Source: Amblyomma americanum (taxonomy: Eukaryota > Arthropoda > Arachnida > Ixodida > Ixodidae). Taken from it: DNA of 64,000 nucleotides. A program made the translations under genes and the position numbers. Below are positions 55,017-64,000 of the stretch, in pieces. Within the stretch, counting starts at the first letter, position 1. Every line of letters starts with the position of its first letter. The stretch is from NCBI RefSeq assembly GCF_052857255.1, contig NC_135497.1, positions 344,574,183-344,638,182 on the forward strand. Reading direction: 5' to 3'. Under the pieces are notes generated by a model, which had not been told where the DNA came from, did no database searches, and saw only the letters and a program-made list of their open reading frames with translations.

Positions 55017-56042
55017 GCCATCTACACTCCATGAGCTATGCTAGTGTGAGGTACGCTATTTCACGCAATGCATTTCAAGCTTGCAGCCATTTAGTGCGGA
55101 GACAGGCTAGAAATTTTTTGCATTACCAGTAAACTCAAGGTTGTGTCAATGGACAGTTATTCTTTTTCTGTTAGGTGGGCCATTACTGATGGGCCAAAAG
55201 CTGTATAGCACTGTTTGCACCTTTTGTTGTGATGGTACTCTAGAGTTAATTTTATTTCTGTCTGGACATATTCTTTGGTCTGTCTGCCTTCAGGTAACTG
55301 GGTACTCTGCTATGGTCAGTACTGTTCTATGTTATTGAGCACCTGTATAATGTGCACTTTTAATTAGCACGACCTACTTGAAAATCCTTAGCATATTGTG
55401 AAGTTTTATGCTCAGAATTTTGATGTATTGTTCAATGCTGTGCATATTTCTTTCTCCTGACTTCTTTGTGACGTTAAGAAAACGTGATTGTGACGTGCTG
55501 GCTTTTGCAAACTGCCATCACACATTAACTTGTGTTCTGTTAATAATGAAGTTAAATTAAATGGAAATAAAGCTATAAATGAGATTTGTAGTTTCATGCA
55601 AAACACCTTTGAAAATTTACCCTCGAGGCAGAAAATCTTGCCGTCAATGAGCTGTAGGGCATGTGCTTTGGAATCACACAAGTGATTTCGAAACTGATCT
55701 TTTAGTGCTGTCTTGGGATACGTTTTCTGTAAGTAATACTGACAGGCTGACTGTTTTTGAAGCTGGTTATTTTTCTTTCACTGTCTATGTTGTTGTTTTT
55801 CACCCTTTGCAATTGCTGCATAAAGCGGTATGTTCCTGCTGTGTACAAGTCCAAGAAATTACGTCTCTTCTGCAATATCTTTAACCTTCCTTAAGGTAGC
55901 ACTGCTTGTTTCTTTAGTGCAACAAGTAAAACAACCACAGGTTCTCTGTGCACTAGAATGAAAATGTTTATTAAAATTGCACAAAACCTGCAACGCAGTC
56001 TTCCATCTTACAAGCTGTGCTTGTTGGCGTAGCAAATCAACC
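55017..56042. other. Space between convergent genes of the ISL2EU-type element
   Basis: Noncoding, AT-rich. It separates the plus-strand genes from the minus-strand nuclease gene. Nothing recognisable. Confidence 0.5.
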
Positions 56043-57428
56043 TTACACAACTTTTGTCAGCTTTGGCAGCAGATGTTTAAAATACACGAACTGCAGTTTG
56101 CGTACAAGATCATCAATGTGATGGTCACATCGCGCCACATTTACAATGAGTGACTGTATCTTAGAATACACGATGAAATGTGCCATATCTAAGTTCAAAA
56201 GGAACATCCCAAGTTGCACTTGAGAAAAATAATTGTGAATTTTGTTTACAACGAAATTTTCACCATCTTTCTTTAAGTATTTTAACTTCCCTTTATGGGC
56301 AATATCAATTGCTTCCCGAGTTTTTCCCAGAAGGGGACTTTTTACCTCAATCAGGATGGCAGGACAACCATTCTTGAACACAACGCCATCAGGGCTGTAG
56401 TCAAGCCAAGGGAAGAGAGGGTTCACAAGCAGCCCTAGCTTTGTTACAGCATTTGATGTCATTTTGTAATACTCTTCTAGAGCAGGTTCCTCGGAAGCTT
56501 TCAAATACCGAGTAGCCTTATTTTCTTGGAAACAATAGGCGAGCATTGCGGTCGCTTTTTGTTCCCATGACTGGTCTTCTCTGGGTAAAAAGGTGAAATA
56601 TGCACGGCACTTGCTGCCAGTTATCCGCACTTGCCGTTCTCTTTCCCACTTGGTGGTATTCTGGGAGTGGGTTTCTTTGCAGATCCTCACTGCTTGTTCT
56701 TGGGACACTTCTACATACTTCTCGTAAAACTGTTGTTCTGCTTGTGACAGATGACTGTACGAAAATCTATATATTTTAAGCTGAAATTCATCGGTGAATG
56801 CCACGTCATGGAAAAGCATCTTTCTGTATGGCATCACTCTTCAGCAGCCATGTGGCACACCATCACATGCTCTTTTAATGTTGCGGTGGCTTTAGTTTCA
56901 GTGGCATCAGTTTGCCGAAACCTTCCGTGAAAGTGCAGCGCAAGTGCACTATCTGGTACTGCTGCCATGAGGCGCTGTCGTATATCGTGCAGTCTCTGCT
57001 CTGTAAGTTGCAGTTGTGGCTGTGCCGGCACATGGCACAAATTCTTCAGCTCTTGTGCTTCGTACAGCAGTTTGGATCTCAATCTTCCCCACGCCCTTTC
57101 CATATCCGTGCATGTAAGATGTTCAAGGTTCTGTATGCCCGTCATGCAGATCAACCAAGAAAAGAACACAGGTGTTACTTTGCTAGTGCTTAAAAATATA
57201 TTGCTTCTCGTATTCAAAGTAGTAAGACATTTGAAGAAGGTGGTAAAAACTGTTTAAATTTAATGTTTAAAAAGTGTTTAAACTGTTTAAAATTTAAGCA
57301 GTTCAGCTCATTAACAATGTATTTCTTTGGAAAAATAAAAAAGAAAATTTCTTGCCTGTTCATAAACAGCAGCATTGCAATTATGTGCTTGCAGCGTTGT
57401 GATTTTCCTGCTTTGCATGAGCACTGGC
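56043..57428 (-). pseudogene. SWIM zinc-finger and YqaJ-like nuclease protein
   Basis: An exon at about 57428-57358, after a polypyrimidine/CAG acceptor, encodes CQCSCKAGKSQRCKHIIAML, a SWIM finger (CxC...CxH). The next exon (57150-56840) begins NLEHLTCTDMERAWGRL. The YqaJ domain follows in another frame (56837-56043, 264 codons): TKWERERQVRITGSKCRAYF, then catalytic D150 in LDYSPDGVVF and E164/K166 in AILIEVKSP, the PD-(D/E)xK core of lambda-exonuclease-like recombinases; the end reads KHLLPKLTKVV. The frame change at 56835 is an indel or a small intron. Such proteins may process transposon ends; their exact role is not established. The N-terminus is not located. Confidence 0.8.
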
Positions 57429-57462
57429 ACTGAAAAAAAAAAAGAGGGGGAGATTGCACAAT

Positions 57463-57692
57463 CAAATACTGCAACTGAGCTGCCGCGGTGGCTGAGTGGT
57501 CATGATGGTCAGCTGCTGAGCTGAAGAACGTGATTTCGATCCCGGCCGCGGCAGTCGCACTTCGCTTATGTGCGATGTCATTGCACGAATCCCAGATAGT
57601 AGAAATCACGGAGTGCTCCACTACGGCGTCTCTGATAGCCTTGAGTCGCTTGAGACGTTAAACCCTACAAACCAAACCAAATACTGAAACTG
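57463..57692 (+). repeat. tRNA-derived SINE with 15-base target duplication
   Basis: The SINE body is 57478-57677: AGCTGCCGCGGTGGCTGAGT head with B box GATTTCGATCC, GCGATGTCATTGCACGAATC, TCCACTACGGCG and GAGACGTTAAACCC. CAAATACTGCAACTG (57463-57477) and CAAATACTGAAACTG (57678-57692) flank it, a target duplication with one mismatch. It sits upstream of the SWIM exon in its likely intron. Confidence 0.9.
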
Positions 57693-58084
57693 CTCGCAAA
57701 CGTTAATGATTTTCATTCAATTTTGCGTGCATGCCTTTCTCCCCTAACGCCTCTGCAAGCGGAAACATCGTTACGGGTGCGCGCACGTGTACGCACGGTG
57801 CCAAAAACGTAGTAAATGTAGAGCACTCGAAGTGGCGTACTGTAGAGCAAGTGAATTTAAACCATCTTGCGGCACTCTTGGCTGTGCGGTTATTTCTGCT
57901 CGGCTGCGCTCGTGCGCAAATATCAGTACATACTTTAGAATTTCGCTTCATTTCACCCGCACAGCACAACTCGCGTGATCGAGAGAGAGCAATGTGAATT
58001 GCCGCTGCTGCATGCACGCGCTTTTCACTGCGATTCGGGCCCCGCTTGAGACCGCACTGCCTATGAAACGAGATCTGCCCTCAG

Positions 58085-58515
58085 TTATCGCAGGGCCGTT
58101 TCACATGATGCGATTGTTGCCGCAGCGCAGTGCGATTTATGCCACTGTGCGACAGAAATGCGTGTCGTTCTCGTCGCAGGTCCACTGCGACAGACTTTCA
58201 ACAAGGTGGTCGCACTGTCGCAGCGTCGGTGCGGTCGGAGCGACGGCCACAGTACTTAGCCTGGTTATCTGCTTTGGAAAGGCGAAAACGTTTTACTGAA
58301 CATAATAATACATCATGGCTCGATATTATTACCCATGATTACGAAATCAACGCCTGCCACGATGTTTGACATTTGTTGCAGCCGAAGAATTTTCGGCCAC
58401 TGAAAGGCCGCACCGACGCTAGGGCGCTGGTGCCGACGGCACCGACTGAATTCATCGTTGTCATGTGAAACGGTGGCTGCGATTACCGTCGCAACGACAG
58501 TGCGACCGGGCCGTT
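58085..58515. repeat. Foldback (MITE-like) repeat inside the ISL2EU-type element
   Basis: CCGTTTCACATGA occurs directly at about 58094 and inverted near 58460, and GCGTCGGTGCGG occurs at about 58219 and inverted near 58415. Arms are imperfect, about 150 bases. No coding sequence. Confidence 0.45.
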
Positions 58516-58932
58516 TTTTTTTTTCATTCGCGTCGCACTATACAACAATTTGTATGCAAAATGTAAACTCACATGCCTGCAACGAGGCATCAATTCCATA
58601 AACGCACTTCACTTCGTGCGGCTTCTGCTCCACGTCCGATGTTTGCAAGCAGAGGCCTTGCACTGTCGCAGACGCAGGGGAGCAATCCTTCAGGCCACAG
58701 CAGATCAGGTGGCCGGCGTTGAGGACTTCTTCGCCTTCAATCAAGCACTGGATTCGTCTTTTCTCTTGTCCAATATGTTTCATTATGCCTCCAAGACACA
58801 ATGGCCGAGTAAACGAAGGTGGCATGGTTGCTAGCGAGCGAAGAGCACAACAAAGAGACCGGCCGTACGCTGCGCTTATGGACTAGACCAGCTATGCGGC
58901 CGCACGAATCATCTCTCCGGGAGCCATATTGG

Positions 58933-58971
58933 ATTGCCTCGCGCGCCACCTATAGCCCGTGGAACTTCCGA
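58933..58971 (-). repeat. Right terminal inverted repeat of the ISL2EU-type element
   Basis: Ends CGTGGAACTTCCGA on plus, directly before AT. Inverse of the left end with several mismatches and short gaps. Confidence 0.7.
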
Positions 58972-58973
58972 AT

Positions 58974-59866
58974 ATGGACATGTACACACGTTGTCGGCCG
59001 CTCGTGGGGAGGGAGGCCGGCACCGCCGACATGGCCACATAAAACAGAAATGGTGATAAGACAGAGCCCTGCGGCACGCCCATGTCCACCGGGCGAGGCT
59101 TGGAGAGCTTACCCCCTACTCGTAGGCGCATGGTGCGCCCGCTCAGGAAGCCATGAACGTATCGCAAAAGGCGCCCGCTCACACCGGCCCCCTCAAGCAT
59201 TTCGAGAATTGGTGCGCGGTGAACGTTGTCCAAAGCGCCCGAGACGTCCAGTAGTAGCAGCAGCGCAACCTGGCCTGCCACCCTGGCATGCTGCAGCGCT
59301 GTAACAACGTCCGATATAGAATGAGCCGTGCACCGCATCCCACGGAAACCCGTCTGCCGCTCGTCAAAGAAATCAACCTCAGCAGCCCGCTCGTTCAGAC
59401 GCTGCAGCGCCATATACTCCATGAGCTTACCTGCCGCCGATGTTAATGCCACTGGCTGGTATCCGCTCAGCTCCGTAGGTGGGCGCCCTGCCTTTCGTAT
59501 GGGACAAACGACCGCGGTTCGCCAATCCTCCGGTACCTCCCCGCGTTCCCACACCAGGTTGATGCGCTGCAGGAGGATCTGTCGTTGCTGCGCATTCAGG
59601 TTTCGCAGCATCTGGTAGGTCACCCCGTTCGGTCCGGGCGCTGAGCGGCGGCGGCTGCGCTGCAGCGCATTGTTGAGTTTCGCCGCGGTGAACGGCCCAT
59701 CACATGAACCTTCCGAGGCGACAGGCGAGGCACTGGCGTCGCTTCTGGGGCTCTCAGGAGCAGCTATGCTGGCTGCGTTTGCGGGGCTGGGCGGCGCGAA
59801 CAGATCGGCAAACCGCTCTGCCAACTCTTCAAAGCTGAGCCCGCTGGAGATTTCGAGGGCGGCCAA
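58974..59866 (-). pseudogene. LINE ORF, 5' part: RT fingers and palm
   Basis: RSRRRSAPGPNGVTYQMLRN, AVVCPIRKAGRPPTELSGYQ, FDERQTGFRGMRCTAHS, LLLLDVSGALDNVHRAPIL and [19 protein letters not shown] are RT blocks in order. The frame stops being LINE at 58973, exactly where the DNA transposon starts. Upstream, 59870-59995 shows further LINE-like sequence (RRLLDTVRPSLNHRQTV) in another frame. Confidence 0.85.
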
Positions 59867-60004
59867 CGTTTGACGGTTTGCCTATGGTTCAGTGAAGGCC
59901 GCACGGTGTCAAGCAGCCTCCGCGAGCTGACATCTTCCTCCATCCTTTGGCATAGTGTGACGATTCCCCAAGGCAGCAGACACCAAGGACACCGCAGGCG
60001 CCTT

Positions 60005-60212
60005 CTCAGCGGCACCCAGCTGCACGGGGAAAAAGGGAGAGGGAAAAGATACTAAACTCTCCCCCTCTTTTCAAGGAGGGGCCAGTCTGACTCCCTCCAG
60101 CAATGTGTACTGTCGTTTTACGTGGTTGCTCTTCCCGCGCCCTCGTTAGGGCACGTCGGTGACCCGTTTCGGCATTCGCTTCTAAGCTCACCCCCTTACA
60201 ATACTATAACAA
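60005..60212 (+). repeat. 5' LTR (at least its end) of the K02A2.6-like element
   Basis: Ends CAATACTATAACA before the primer site. The LTR may begin at TGCACGGGG near 60016, giving a short repeat, but without the 3' copy the start is a guess. Confidence 0.45.
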
Positions 60213-60215
60213 TTC

Positions 60216-60233
60216 TGGCGACGAGGTGAAAGT
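60216..60233 (+). promoter_or_regulatory. Primer-binding site candidate
   Basis: TGGCGACGAGGTGAAAGT three bases after the LTR end; TGGCGACGAGG is the usual start in K02A2.6-like elements. Confidence 0.55.
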
Positions 60234-60259
60234 TTTCCGGCATCGCATCCTCTGGAACC

Positions 60260-61420
60260 ATGGCGACCTACGGAGCATTAGAGCCATTCCACGGGGAAGG
60301 AGGAGCCTGGACGGAATACTTGGAGCGAGTCAAGCTGTTCTTCGACGCCAACAGCGCTCCAGGGGAGAAGAAAAGGTCCGTGTTCCTGACATGCTGCGGG
60401 TCCAGTACCTACTCCTTACTACGAAGCCTGCTGACGCCTAAAACTCCAGATCAAGTCTCTATCGACGAGATATTCTCCGTGCTTTCGGGCCACCACATTC
60501 CGAACCCTTCCGTGGTGGTCTGCCGCTTCAGATCAAATAGACGCTCTCGCCAACCTGAGGAGTCTGTCAGCGACTACATCGCATCACTGAAAAAGCTTTC
60601 ATCAAATTGTGAGTACGGCACCTTCCTTCCTGACATCCTGCGGGACAGACTCGTTTGAGCCATTAATGACGCGTCAGTGCAACAACGCCTGCTTGAAGAG
60701 CCAAACCTGACGTTCGAGTCAGCAGTCAAGCTTCTAATTGCAATGGAGACGACTAAAAGAGACTCAAGCATGCTGATGCAAGCTCAGGGCATGACCGAAG
60801 CGCAGACAGTTCACAGTGCAATGAGCAAGCAAATGAAACAGACGATAAGTTGTTATCGCTGTGGAGAGCCGCACTACGCAACAGTATGCCAGCACGACAA
60901 ATCCCGGTGCAACGCATGCAGCAAGATCGGGCATCTGGCCAGAGTATGCCGCTCAAAGGCTGCCGACGCGAAGCAAAAGAACGTGTCAAGGAAGCTCAGT
61001 ACGCAAAAGCAAACAAAGCAGCCAGTTCACAGGCTTGAGGACAGTGGAAATCTTTCTGAAATCCAGTCACAGGTCTACGAGACGTGGCAGATGAACAGCG
61101 AGAAAACACTTCCTCCGTTTGTAGCAGTTTTGCAAGTCGCAGGCAGGCCTCTTAGAATGGAGCTAGACATTGGGGCCATTGTCTCCGTAATAGGGGAGAC
61201 CGCATTCCGGCAGCGGTTTCCTAAGCTCTCAGTAGACCCATCAGACGTAATTCTGAAGAGTTATTGCGGAACACTGACACCCGTTAGGGGCAAGGTTACC
61301 GTTTCAGACCAGTTCGGACGAATAGAGGCAACACTGCCTTTGTTTGTAGCTCCGGACCAGTTTGTAGCTCCGGAACCTTTCTCGGACGAAACTGGATCAG
61401 TGCGCTTCAGCTCGACCTAA
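60260..61420 (+). pseudogene. gag: Gag and protease of the K02A2.6-like element
   Basis: Starts at ATG 60260. Capsid part (FHGEGGAWTEYLERVKLFFD, FLTCCGSSTYSLLRSLLTP) ends at an in-frame TGA (60656-60658); the same frame goes on with LEEPNLTFESAVKLLIAME. Two zinc knuckles follow: CYRCGEPHYATVC (near 60853; its histidine is present but spacing is one residue short) and CNACSKIGHLARVC. The protease active site reads MELDIGAIVSVIG; the usual threonine is replaced by isoleucine, which should abolish activity. Confidence 0.85.
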
Positions 61421-61429
61421 ATGACGTAA

Positions 61430-62962
61430 GTCCGTTGACTCACGAGCGTTGACGAGCTGCTTACTTGGTACAAAGTATTTTCGGACGGACTAGGAACATT
61501 CAAATGTGTGAAACCCAAGATTGTTGTCAAGGAAGATTCACCTCCAAAATTCTTGAAACCACGAACGATTCCTTTTGCATTGCAAGACAAAGTTGCAGAA
61601 GAATTGCAAAGAATGCAACGAGAAGGGGTACTTACACCCGTCAGAACGTCTGAGTGGGCAGCCCCGATTGTTCCTGTGCTCAAGCAAGACGGCCGCTTGC
61701 GCATATGTGGCGACTTCAGAGTCACAATTAACGGTGCCACAGTGCTGGAAAAATATCCTGTGCCGCGAGTCGAGGACCTCTGGGCGAAACTTTCAGGTGG
61801 CAAAAATTTACGAGGCTGGACCTCAAAGACGCTTACCAGCAGGTAGAACTTGACACGAGCTCACAGAAGCTAGTACCATCAGTACACCTCAGGGCCTCTT
61901 CCATTACACCAGACTACCTTTCGGAGTAGCTTCAGCGCCGGCCATATTCCAGAGAGAAATGGAAAATTTGCTACAAGACATGCGCCATGTCACCGTGTAC
62001 TTTGATGACATCTTGGTAACGGGATTGGAGACGCAGATCACTTGAGCCACGTAGCCAGTATACTACAGCGTCTACAGGAAGCAGGCATCAAGCTCAAGCT
62101 AGAGAAGTGTTCATTTCTAGCGACAGAAGTTGAGTACCTGGGCCATATCATAAACGCAGACGGACTGAGGCAAACACCAAAGAAAATAGAAGCTGTCGTG
62201 AATGCTCCATGTCCCAAGGACGTCAAGCAACTTCAAAGCTTCGTTGGACTCATTAATTTCTACAGGCGTTTTATGCCTAACCTTTTGACAGTTCTCCGGC
62301 CCTTTATTCTGCTACTTACAAAAGAAACTCCATGGAAGTGGGCAAGCGTAGAGGAACAAGCTTTGAGAGAAAGTAAAGCTCTCCTGACTTCTGCGCCGAT
62401 GCTGCGTCATTTCGATTCTTCGAAGCAAATCGTTCTCAGTTGCGACGCTTCACCGTACGGAATCGGAGCTGTTCTCGCACACCGAGATGAAACAGGGGAA
62501 CGTCCCATTGCCTTCGCATCGAGAAGCCTTCTTCCAGCAGAAAAGAATTACAGTCAGCTGGACAAAGAAGCCCTTGCCTTAATTTTCGGCGTATCGAAAT
62601 TTCATAAGTATCTCTGGGGCCAAGATTTTGAAGTAGTGACTGATCATAAACCACTTCTAGGACTTCTCGGACAGGGCAAGCCTATTCCCGACAGATCATC
62701 ACCGAGAATGATACGCTGGGCAATTTCCCTGTCAGCGTACAAGTACACGCTTGTGTACCGCCCTGGCACCAGCATCAGCAACGCGGACGCGCTGAGCCGA
62801 CTACCGCTTCCTACAGAGCCAGGCACAGTACCCAAGCCTGCTGATATCTTCATGCTTAAAAGTGCATATCCTCGACTTCTTTCACCATCCGCCATCGCCA
62901 AAGCTACAGATCGTAATCCTGTTATGTCACGCCTACGACTGGCGCTCCATACTGGTGAATAG
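61430..62962 (+). pseudogene. RT and RNase H of the K02A2.6-like element
   Basis: Begins near VDELLTWYKVF. RT fingers (61508-61800, VLKQDGRLRICGDFRVTING) lead into a frameshift near 61805. The palm then runs to about 62036 in a shifted frame: LPFGVASAPAIFQREMENLL and catalytic VYFDDILVTG (YFDD instead of YLDD/YVDD). From 62042 a new frame carries the thumb (KLEKCSFLATEVEYLGHIIN) and RNase H: SCDASPYGIGAVLA, QLDKEALALIFG, VVTDHKPLLGLL and SNADALSRLP. Confidence 0.85.
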
Positions 62963-64000
62963 CTGCCAAGAGGAACTGATTGGACACTATTTAAGAAGAA
63001 CCGTACAGAGATTAGTGTTCATGAGAACTGCGCCCTGCGAGGAACACGAGTCGTCGTTCCTAAAGAACTACAAGCAGAAGTTCTTGATCTCCTTCATGAA
63101 ACTCACCCAGGTGTGGAAAAGATGAAAGCAGTTGCACGGAGCCACATTTTGGTGGGAAGGACTTGACAGCAGCATTGCACACAAAGTGCAACTTTGCAAA
63201 ATCTGCCAAGAACATCAGAGAATGGGACGGAAACCACAGTCTAATCCGTGGCCGTTTCCGAAGAAACCATGGTCTAAACTGCATGTAGACATTGGTGGTC
63301 CATTTCAAGGACACTACTTTTTCGTCCTAGTCGATGCCTACTCTAAATGGGTAGAGGTGGTTCCCGTTCATGCACCTTCAGCGGACGCCACAATTCGATG
63401 CCCGCGAACCATATTTTCCACACATGGCATTCCAGACATCATTGTCTCCGACAACGGCACCGCATTCACCAGCGAGAAGTGCGCTGATTCCTTGAGCAAG
63501 AACGGCATTCGGCGAATCCTGATCCCACCATACCACCCAGCATCGAACGGAGCAGCGGAACGCGTCATGTGAACAATTAGGGGAAACTCAAGAAGGCAGC
63601 GCCTGGAGATTTCCAAACAAACATCGACAGGATCCTGCTTTCCTACAGAACAACGCCGCACGCGCTTACTGGGTCTCCTCCTGCTGAGCTCCTCATGGAC
63701 AGGCAGCTGCAAACGCCCATTCAGTGAATGCACCCCGGCCTAAGGGCGCATGCGGACTTCAAGAAATTGAAGCAAATCACGCGCTGCGACAGCAACGCAC
63801 GCAAAAGCTGTTTGCCTTCGCCCGGCGAGCCCGTCTTTGTTAGGAACTTCCGACCAGGCCCAGCTTGGATTGCCGGAATGGTTCGCCATCCCACAAGTTC
63901 TTCGCCGCTTCAAATAGAACTCGAAGACGGAACGCTGTGGAACAGGCACGTGGACCACGTGCGACCGCGAAGGAAGCCCGGCGTTATCTCAGACGACGAG
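62963..64000 (+). pseudogene. Integrase of the K02A2.6-like element, incomplete
   Basis: After the RNase H stop the frame changes. Zinc-binding parts: LLHETHPGVEKMKAVARSHI and CKICQEHQRMG. Core: D in LHVDIGGPF, D in IVSDNGTAFTS and E in NGAAERVM, followed by an in-frame TGA near 63570. Then RILLSYRTTPHALTGSPPAE, a GEPVFVRNFRPGPAWIAG strand, and WNRHVDHVRPRR near the window end. The element continues outside the window. Confidence 0.8.

Larger units (their letters stand above)
50272..58971. mobile_element. ISL2EU-type DNA transposon with THAP-DDE transposase and YqaJ nuclease
   Basis: 8,700 bases flanked by AT (50270-50271 and 58972-58973), with imperfect inverted repeats (TCGCAAGTTCC on the left, TCGGAAGTTCC as reverse complement of the right, then a shared GGTGGCGC block). 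Plus strand: a THAP domain exon and a DDE_Tnp_4 transposase. Minus strand: a SWIM zinc finger and a YqaJ-like PD-(D/E)xK nuclease. From memory, the pairing of a DDE transposase with a YqaJ protein and a two-base duplication characterises the ISL2EU (IS4EU) superfamily. Two SINEs and a foldback repeat lie inside. Confidence 0.85.
48487..59995 (-). mobile_element. I/R1-type LINE with RNase H, split by an ISL2EU transposon
   Basis: Minus-strand RT (59866-58974) and the remainder (50269-48487) belong to one ORF: the RT fingers and palm end in QRVYMSI and the other part begins with YADDIALW. Joining the flanks with a single AT gives an uninterrupted frame through the catalytic motif. RNase H and a C-terminal Cys-rich segment follow. 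No endonuclease is present, so the 5' part is lost before about 59995. I/R1-like by domain content; the exact clade is not resolved. Confidence 0.85.
60005..64000 (+). mobile_element. K02A2.6-like Ty3/gypsy retrotransposon, cut by the window end
   Basis: A short LTR tail (to about 60212), primer site, gag, protease, RT, RNase H and integrase in standard order. The 3' LTR lies beyond the window. Several stops and frameshifts and an altered protease active site make it inactive. It belongs to the same broad group as the remnant at 838-2190 but is a different copy. Confidence 0.85.

Noticed and set aside
58892..58973. Continuation of the LINE RT frame past MSI (FGSSTGYRW...)
   Set aside because: This stretch is the inverted repeat of the DNA transposon read through by chance; the true continuation is at 50269.

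Overview
The window looks like repeat-dense nuclear DNA of an arthropod, most likely a hard (ixodid) tick. I infer this from tRNA-derived SINEs that resemble the tick Ruka family, from the mixture of RTE-, CR1- and I/R1-type LINEs with Ty3/gypsy elements, and from spliced DNA-transposon genes. I see no convincing host gene, no intact rRNA or tRNA gene and no CRISPR array. Nearly everything is transposons inserted into other transposons, and the nesting allows most element ends to be placed to the base.

Layout. 1-9293: remnant of a K02A2.6-like Ty3/gypsy element (gag, protease and the start of RT at 838-2190; LTR tail at 9232-9293) broken by a second LTR retrotransposon (2202-9227). That second element has integrase encoded before reverse transcriptase, the Gmr1-like order, and a SCAN-like capsid region. 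9736-12407: DNA transposon with terminal inverted repeats that keeps only the DNA-binding part of its transposase. 13582-13737: foldback repeat. 13984-21015: decayed minus-strand Ty3/gypsy element with ATAT target duplications. 22145-24238: end of an I-type LINE carrying a solo LTR (22943-23587).

24486-47889: a structure of 23.4 kb bounded by 32-bp inverted repeats and TTA duplications, read as one Harbinger transposon. It has a plus-strand Myb/SANT-like gene (exons at 24974, 25724 and 34896) and a minus-strand HARBI1-like transposase gene (47716 to 45325). It has been inflated from roughly 7 kb by a P-element/THAP9-like transposon (26426-29495), a CR1-like LINE with a 2A-like peptide in ORF1 (30287-34512), and an RTE LINE (36229-45335) that itself received a young Ty3/gypsy element (37312-43247).

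48487-59995: minus-strand I/R1-type LINE with RNase H, interrupted exactly at its YADD codons by an 8.7-kb ISL2EU-type DNA transposon (50272-58971). That transposon encodes a THAP + DDE transposase on plus, a SWIM/YqaJ-nuclease protein on minus and an unrecognised third coding segment. 60005-64000: 5' end of a K02A2.6-like Ty3/gypsy element that runs off the window.

Functionally the window is a set of selfish elements: LTR elements (gag, protease, RT, RNase H, integrase), LINEs (endonuclease, RT, RNase H), cut-and-paste transposons with accessory DNA-binding or nuclease proteins, and SINEs. Almost all carry stops or frameshifts. The best preserved are the gypsy element at 37312-43247 and the Harbinger and ISL2EU genes.
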